Source: Limimaricola sp. G21655-S1 (GTDB lineage: Bacteria; Pseudomonadota; Alphaproteobacteria; Rhodobacterales; Rhodobacteraceae). Taken from it: a stretch of DNA of 64,000 bases. A program made the translations under genes and the position numbers. Of the stretch, positions 58,021 through 64,000 are shown piece after piece (the stretch's first letter is position 1; each line of letters begins with the position of its first letter). The notes beneath the pieces were generated by a model. That model worked only from the letters and a program-made list of their open reading frames with translations, searched no databases and was not told the origin of the DNA. Location of the stretch: NCBI RefSeq assembly GCF_027213785.1, contig NZ_JAPWGO010000009.1, positions 1 through 64,000 of the forward strand, given 5' to 3'.

Positions 58021-59070
58021 ATGCTCGACGCGACCCGACCGACCCACGCCCCCGCCGATCACCCGGCGCTGCCGAAATCCCGCGTCGGCATCCTCGTCGC
58101 CAATCTCGGCACCCCTGACGGCACCGATTACCGCTCGATGCGGCGCTACCTGTCCGAGTTCCTTTCCGACCGCCGTGTCGTCGATACCAACCCGTTGATC
58201 TGGCAGCCGATCCTGCAAGGCATCATCCTGTCGAAGCGGCCGCAGAAATCCGGCGCCGCCTACCGCTCGATCTGGAACGAGGAACTGAACGAGAGCCCGC
58301 TCCGGACCATCACCCGCGCCCAGACCGACGCGCTGCGCGCCCGCTTCGAGGCGGAGCATGGCGACGCGGTGCAGGTCGAGTTCTGCATGCGCTACGGCAA
58401 TCCCTCGACCAAGTCGGTGGTGCGTCGCATGGTCGAGAACGGCTGCCGCAAGATCCTGTTCTTCCCGCTCTACCCGCAATATGCCGGTGCCACTTCCGCC
58501 ACCGCCAACGACGCCTTCTTCAAGGCGCTCTCCAAGGAGAAGTGGCAGCCCACCGCGCGGGTGGTGGACCCCTATTTCGACCGGCCCGACTACATCGAGG
58601 CCCTGGCCAACTCGGTGCGCCGCGCGCATCCCACGCCTGAAAGCCGCCCCGAGGTGCTGGTCTGCTCCTATCACGGCCTGCCCAAGCGCTACCTGCTGGA
58701 GGGCGACCCCTATCACTGCCAGTGCCAGAAGACGACGCGGCTGCTGCGCGACGCGCTGGGCTGGGAGGACACGCGCGTCGTGACCACCTTCCAGTCGGTC
58801 TTCGGCCGCGAGGAATGGCTCAAGCCCTACACGGTCGAGGAGGTGGCGCGGCTCGCCAAGGACGAGGGCGTGCGGAAGATCTCGGTCTGTGCCCCGGCCT
58901 TCTCGGCCGACTGCATCGAGACGCTCGAAGAGATCAACGAGGAGATCCGCGAGAGCTTCGAGCATGCGGGCGGCGAAAGCTTTACCTACATCCCCTGCCT
59001 GAACGAGCACCCCGAGCATATCGACATGCTGGAGCGGGTGATCCGCGAGAACCTCTCCGGCTGGATCTGA
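58021..59070 (+). CDS. hemH: Ferrochelatase
   Basis: Inserts Fe(II) into protoporphyrin IX, the last step of protoheme synthesis, at the inner membrane face. The 349-aa protein is family length. Signatures include GILVANLGTPDG near the start, the catalytic histidine in VCSYHGLPKRYL near 219-230, and CPAFSADCIETLEEINEE-type C-terminal residues (here CAPAFSADCIETL). A cysteine pair YHCQCQK near 239-245 is common in bacterial ferrochelatases. It stands alone between the NDUFAF5-like gene and a bidirectional terminator. Confidence 0.97.
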   Translation: MLDATRPTHAPADHPALPKSRVGILVANLGTPDGTDYRSMRRYLSEFLSDRRVVDTNPLIWQPILQGIILSKRPQKSGAAYRSIWNEELNESPLRTITRAQTDALRARFEAEHGDAVQVEFCMRYGNPSTKSVVRRMVENGCRKILFFPLYPQYAGATSATANDAFFKALSKEKWQPTARVVDPYFDRPDYIEALANSVRRAHPTPESRPEVLVCSYHGLPKRYLLEGDPYHCQCQKTTRLLRDALGWEDTRVVTTFQSVFGREEWLKPYTVEEVARLAKDEGVRKISVCAPAFSADCIETLEEINEEIRESFEHAGGESFTYIPCLNEHPEHIDMLERVIRENLSGWI

Positions 59071-59079
59071 GACACGAAA

Positions 59080-59101
59080 AAGGGGGCCGTGCGGCCCCCT
59101 T
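59080..59101. terminator. Bidirectional terminator between hemH and L,D-transpeptidase
   Basis: AAGGGGGCC pairs with GGCCCCCTT across GTGC. The plus strand follows with TTCCC, the minus strand with TTTTTCG, so it ends hemH weakly and the convergent L,D-transpeptidase gene well. Confidence 0.85.
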
Positions 59102-59124
59102 CCCGCATGCGCTGCGGCGCGATT

Positions 59125-59724
59125 TCAGATCAGCATGACCTGCGTGCCGATCTTCGACAGCGAGAACAGCTCGGCGATGTGCTCGTTGTAGAGACCGATG
59201 CAGCCATTCGAGGACCGGCGACCGATCTTGCGCGTGTCGTGGGTGCCGTGGATGCGGTAATACTGCCAGGTCAGCCACATCGCATGGGTCCCCAGCGGGC
59301 TGTCGGGACCGGCGGGGATGTATTCGGGCCATTCGGGGTTGCGCTGGCGCATCTCGGGCGTGGGACGCCAATCCGGGCCCTCGACCTTCTTGATGATCTC
59401 GGTGCGGCCGAGGCGGGTGAGATCGGGCGTCAGCGGCACCGAGCTCGGATAGAGCCGGTAGACGCTTTCGTCCTCGCTCCAGAAATGCACGGCCCGGCTC
59501 TGGGTATCGGCGAGGATCGCGCCGTTGCGCAGGTCGGAGAAATAGGGCCGCCAGTCGAGCGAGCGGAAGCTCGAGACGTTGCGGCTCACGGAGGACGAGA
59601 TGTCGCCTTCGATCTCGGTCGAGCCCGACAGGGCGAGCGCGGGGCTGGCCAGCGCGGCCGCGCCCAGCGCGGCGGTTGCGGCGATGAAGCCGCGGCGGTT
59701 CAACGCTTTGGGGTCGTTACCCAT
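59125..59724 (-). CDS. L,D-transpeptidase (YkuD, Tat-like signal)
   Basis: A 199-aa secreted peptidoglycan or outer-membrane-protein cross-linking enzyme. The N-terminus (ALNRRGFIAATAALGAAALASPALA) is a twin-arginine-type signal. The YkuD catalytic motif is visible as HGTHDTRKIGRRSSNGCIG near 160-178 with the nucleophilic Cys. LGTHAMWL belongs to the same fold. The ATG at 59724 is chosen; 31 upstream in-frame codons are without protein character. A CAP-domain lipoprotein and a second L,D-transpeptidase follow within 1.3 kb. Confidence 0.93.
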   Translation of the reverse strand: MGNDPKALNRRGFIAATAALGAAALASPALALSGSTEIEGDISSSVSRNVSSFRSLDWRPYFSDLRNGAILADTQSRAVHFWSEDESVYRLYPSSVPLTPDLTRLGRTEIIKKVEGPDWRPTPEMRQRNPEWPEYIPAGPDSPLGTHAMWLTWQYYRIHGTHDTRKIGRRSSNGCIGLYNEHIAELFSLSKIGTQVMLI

Positions 59725-59888
59725 GCGAATCTCCAGACAGGGGGTGACGTCACCGGAATCTGGTAGATCGCGATCTCGTGAGGCGCAATTCACGCAAACG
59801 TCAGGGTGGCGGGGCACCGCCGATCTCGTTTGATCTGTCGCTTCAACGCCGCTAATCAGGCGCCTGTTCTCGATCTCACAGGTGACGC

Positions 59889-60398
59889 ATGCAGCGACGC
59901 GAGCTGATTCTCGGTCTTCTCCTCACCGGCCTTTCGGCCTGCGCCGCGCCCTCGGGCCGGATCGGTCCGGACGGGCTGCCGCTGCCGCAGGTCTACCGGA
60001 TCAAGCCCGAGGACGAGGCGCAGATCCCCTACCGGATGCTCGATGGCGTCAACACGCTGCGCCGGGCGCGCGGCCTGTCGCAGCTGACACTCGACGCGCA
60101 GCTCAACGCCGCCGCCGCGACGCATTCGCGCGACATGAGCGTCCAGAACCGGCCCTGGCATTTCGGCTCGGACGGCTCCTCGCCGGTCGACCGGCTGCGC
60201 CGCGTCGGCTTTTCGGGGCGGCTCGTGGGCGAGGCGATCTCCGAGACCTACGAGACCGAGCTCGAGACCCTCGCCGCCTGGATGGAGGAGCCGGCGACGC
60301 GCGACGTGATCCTCGACCCCGCGGCGACGCGGATGGGCCTTGCCTGGTTCCAAGAACCGGCGGGCAAGATCTGGTGGACCATGGTGCTCGCGGCCTGA
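59889..60398 (+). CDS. CAP-domain lipoprotein
   Basis: A 169-aa precursor with a lipoprotein signal (lipobox LSAC, Cys18) and a CAP/SCP-like domain (about 50-169). Visible CAP signatures are LDGVNTLRRARGL, HSRDMSVQNRPWHFGSDG and GEAISETYET. CAP proteins bind or cut cell-wall- or lipid-related ligands; bacterial ones are poorly known. It lies between two convergent L,D-transpeptidase genes, so a peptidoglycan role is likely by inference. A terminator follows about 25 bases downstream. Confidence 0.88.
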   Translation: MQRRELILGLLLTGLSACAAPSGRIGPDGLPLPQVYRIKPEDEAQIPYRMLDGVNTLRRARGLSQLTLDAQLNAAAATHSRDMSVQNRPWHFGSDGSSPVDRLRRVGFSGRLVGEAISETYETELETLAAWMEEPATRDVILDPAATRMGLAWFQEPAGKIWWTMVLAA

Positions 60399-60423
60399 GC
60401 CCCGCCAAGGATCACGCATGAAA

Positions 60424-60445
60424 AAGGGGCGCCGCGGCGCCCCTT
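60424..60445. terminator. Bidirectional terminator between CAP and second L,D-transpeptidase genes
   Basis: AAGGGGCGCC pairs with GGCGCCCCTT, giving a 10-bp stem with a GC turn. The plus strand follows with CGCAT; the minus strand follows with TTTCATG, so it suits mainly the minus-strand gene. Confidence 0.75.
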
Positions 60446-60471
60446 CGCATGTCGGGGATGCCGCTGTCGGC

Positions 60472-60966
60472 TCAGGCCTTGACGAAGACCGGCGTATAGT
60501 CGCCGACCATCGAGTAGATCTCCTCGACCTCGTTGTTCATCACCGCGATGCAGCCGGCGGTCCAGTCCTGCTTGTTCTCGAAGGCCCGGGGCGTGCCGTG
60601 GATGAAGATCTCGCCGCCCGGGCTCTTGCCATGCGCCTCGGCGAAGGCGCGGTCGCGGTCGTTCGGATAGGAGATCCCGACCGACAGGTGATAGGCGCTG
60701 TTGGGATTGCGGCGGTCGATGATATAGGCGCCCTCCGGCGTCTTGCCGTCGCCCTCGAACTGCTTGTGGCCCACCGGCGCGAAGCCGAGCTGGAACGGAT
60801 AGGCCTTCAGCGCCTTGTTGCCATGCATGAGATAGAGCCTGCGCTGCGACTTGAAGGCCATGATCGAGGTCACTTGCGGCCCGTCATAGCTCAGCACCTT
60901 GCGGCCCGAGCACGCCGCGAGAAGCGCCGGCGCGGCGAGGAGGATCTTGCGTCTGTCGATGGTCAT
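60472..60966 (-). CDS. L,D-transpeptidase lipoprotein (YkuD)
   Basis: A 164-aa YkuD protein with a lipoprotein signal: MTIDRRKILLAAPALLAAC has a lipobox LAAC, so it is probably anchored in a membrane. The catalytic region HGTPRAFENKQDWTAGCIAV holds the HGT and the nucleophilic Cys (about 140-143). This short form is close to ErfK/YafK-type enzymes. The ATG at 60966 is preferred to a GTG three codons upstream. It is separated by a bidirectional terminator from the CAP gene. Confidence 0.92.
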   Translation of the reverse strand: MTIDRRKILLAAPALLAACSGRKVLSYDGPQVTSIMAFKSQRRLYLMHGNKALKAYPFQLGFAPVGHKQFEGDGKTPEGAYIIDRRNPNSAYHLSVGISYPNDRDRAFAEAHGKSPGGEIFIHGTPRAFENKQDWTAGCIAVMNNEVEEIYSMVGDYTPVFVKA

Positions 60967-61008
60967 GCTGCCCACTGTCCCGGTCTGATGCCGTTTGATT
61001 GAAATTAC

Positions 61009-61024
61009 CGGATTCGCGAATCCG
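61009..61024. promoter_or_regulatory. 16-bp perfect palindrome upstream of the second L,D-transpeptidase
   Basis: CGGATTCG-CGAATCCG is a perfect dyad 43 bases before the L,D-transpeptidase start codon, in the 87-base gap behind the RNA methyltransferase gene. It could be an operator; no regulator is identifiable. Confidence 0.35.
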
Positions 61025-61053
61025 CGCCTAGGGGGCAGCTTGAGGCGACATCC

Positions 61054-62304
61054 TTAGCGCCGCGTGAATCGTGTCGCCAACTCCACATGCGGCGACCAGC
61101 GGAACTGATCGACCACGGTGACCGGGCCCATCTCGAACCCGTTGTCGATCAGGGTCTTCGCATCGCGCGCGAAACTCGCGGGGCTGCAGGAGACCATCGC
61201 GATCACGTCGATCCGCGCGGCGGCAAGCTGCGCCACCTGCGCCTGCGCCCCGGCCCGCGGCGGGTCGATCACGGCGGCGTCGAATCGCGCCAGCTCGTCC
61301 GGCAGAAGGGGCCTGCGGAACAGGTCACGGGTCTCCGTGGTGACCCGCTTGAGGCCGGGCACGCCGCGCCAGCCCCGGTCGAGCGCGGCCAGCATCGCCG
61401 TCTCGCCCTCGACGGCGTGGATCTCGGCCGTTTCGGCCAGCGGCAGCGAGAAGGTGCCGCAACCGGCGAAGAGATCGACGATGCGCGGCGCCCCGGCCAC
61501 CGCCTCCCGCACCGCCTCGAGCAGCGCCGCCTCGCCATGGGCGGTGGCCTGAAGGAAGGCACCGGGCGGCGGCACCACCCGGGCCCGGCCCATGCGCTGC
61601 ACCGGCGGCTCCAGCTCGGCCACGATCTCGTCGGCCCAGACGAGCCGCGCCAGCCCGGCCTCGCGCGCGATCTCGGGCAGCGCGATGCGCAGCTCCTCGG
61701 TCAGCGGCTTGTCGGTGTCGATATGCAGATCGGGCCCGGCCTCGCTGTCGGTCACGGTGAGCCCGGCCTCGCCCTTGCGCGAGGCCGCGAGCGCGGCGAT
61801 GCGCTCCAGGGCCGGGATCAGCCCGGTCAGCTGCGGCAGCATCAGCCGGCAGCCGGGCACCTCGATCACCGTGTCGGAGGCCCGGGCATGGAAGCCCACC
61901 AGAGCGCCCTTCTTGGTGCGTCGCCCGGCCAGCCGCGCCCGGCGCCGGCTGTCGGGCGGCGAGGTGAGCACCTCGGCGATTTCGCCCTCGATCCCCTGGG
62001 CGCGCAGGGCGGTGCGCACGATCTCGGCCTTCCACGACGCCACGAAGCCATCCGAAGCATGCTGCATCGCGCAGCCGCCGCAGGATCTGAAATGCCGACA
62101 GGGCGGCGCGACGCGCTCGGGCGAGGGGGTCACGATCTTCGGGCCATCGGCGGCCAGCGTCACCACCTCGCCGGGCAGCACGCGCGGCACCAGCGTGCCA
62201 TCCGCAGCCCGTCCCATGCCATGATGCGTCACCGCCTCGATCGTCACCTCCCCCCGGGGCGCGGGATCGGGCTGCGGGGTCTTCGGCGGCAGGGTCTCGG
62301 TCAT
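61054..62304 (-). CDS. RNA m5U methyltransferase of the TrmA/RlmD family
   Basis: A 416-aa SAM-dependent RNA methyltransferase that makes 5-methyluridine in rRNA or tRNA. Short N-terminal region with a TRAM-like start, the 4Fe-4S cysteines in CRHFRSCGGC (about 69-78; the fourth Cys in VPGCRLM), the SAM site DLFAGCGTFSLPLA (about 290-303), and the catalytic cysteine in MVSCSPASFARD near 366-377. Whether it modifies 23S or other RNA cannot be settled from the sequence alone. It is followed 87 bases later by an L,D-transpeptidase gene and preceded by the ABC exporter gene on the same strand. Confidence 0.93.
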   Translation of the reverse strand: MTETLPPKTPQPDPAPRGEVTIEAVTHHGMGRAADGTLVPRVLPGEVVTLAADGPKIVTPSPERVAPPCRHFRSCGGCAMQHASDGFVASWKAEIVRTALRAQGIEGEIAEVLTSPPDSRRRARLAGRRTKKGALVGFHARASDTVIEVPGCRLMLPQLTGLIPALERIAALAASRKGEAGLTVTDSEAGPDLHIDTDKPLTEELRIALPEIAREAGLARLVWADEIVAELEPPVQRMGRARVVPPPGAFLQATAHGEAALLEAVREAVAGAPRIVDLFAGCGTFSLPLAETAEIHAVEGETAMLAALDRGWRGVPGLKRVTTETRDLFRRPLLPDELARFDAAVIDPPRAGAQAQVAQLAAARIDVIAMVSCSPASFARDAKTLIDNGFEMGPVTVVDQFRWSPHVELATRFTRR

Positions 62305-62315
62305 GGCGTCCTCTT

Positions 62316-64000
<1,685 letters not shown>

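Overview
The window looks like a stretch of core chromosome from a high-GC alphaproteobacterium of the Rhodobacteraceae (Rhodobacterales). Support comes from gene content and order (gltD-unknown-gltB, rnd-kdsD-lptCAB-hpf-ptsN without rpoN, rimP-nusA-ylxR-infB, dnaKJ, secA divergent from a parvulin) and from the short ATGA/GTGA/TGATG overlaps that couple many genes. It begins at a contig end: bases 1-180 are almost pure C and look like a sequencing artefact. No prophage, insertion sequence, CRISPR array, rRNA or plasmid gene is visible. One tRNA (Leu-CAG) is present.

Layout. 0.2-7 kb: glutamate synthase operon (gltD, an unknown secreted protein, gltB). 7.2-9 kb: uppP and an NDUFA9-like dehydrogenase. 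9.2-14.1 kb: tRNA-Leu, then RNase D, arabinose-5-P isomerase, LptC/A/B, ribosome hibernation factor and PtsN. 14.1-24.9 kb: a surface-polysaccharide region (two-domain sulfotransferase-like protein, GT14/DUF5928 protein, three further glycosyltransferases, galU, kdsB, cysQ, a KpsM-like permease and an SH3b protein). 25-29.7 kb: alkB, dnaK-dnaJ, radC. 29.7-37.8 kb: a PstS/OmpA chimera with a membrane-anchored partner, secA, a parvulin, argJ, mutT. 38-44.2 kb: a 46-aa small protein, a P-loop kinase and the rimP-nusA-ylxR-infB operon. 44.3-47.2 kb: GST, DUF2165, Dps and a secreted protein with a long Glu/Arg repeat helix. 47.4-52.8 kb: an oligopeptide-type ABC importer. 52.9-64 kb: pip, ubiG, marR, nitrilase, glutaredoxin, comF, an NDUFAF5-like protein, hemH, two L,D-transpeptidases around a CAP-domain lipoprotein, an RNA m5U methyltransferase and a truncated ABC exporter.

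How the parts fit. The window is strongly biased to envelope construction. KdsD and KdsB bracket Kdo synthesis, LptCAB moves LPS, UppP recycles the lipid carrier, and GalU supplies UDP-glucose to the glycosyltransferases. CysQ removes the PAP that a sulfotransferase would release, so a sulfated, possibly Kdo-linked surface glycan is a reasonable inference. L,D-transpeptidases, OmpA-type and SH3b proteins and the SecA/parvulin pair add cell-wall and export functions. The most striking non-routine signals are the 11-residue Glu/Arg repeat of a secreted protein (46.5-47.2 kb), a terminator-plus-anti-Shine-Dalgarno leader in front of rimP-nusA-infB (44.2 kb), translation-initiation hairpins at rnd and radC, and the sulfation-associated polysaccharide locus.
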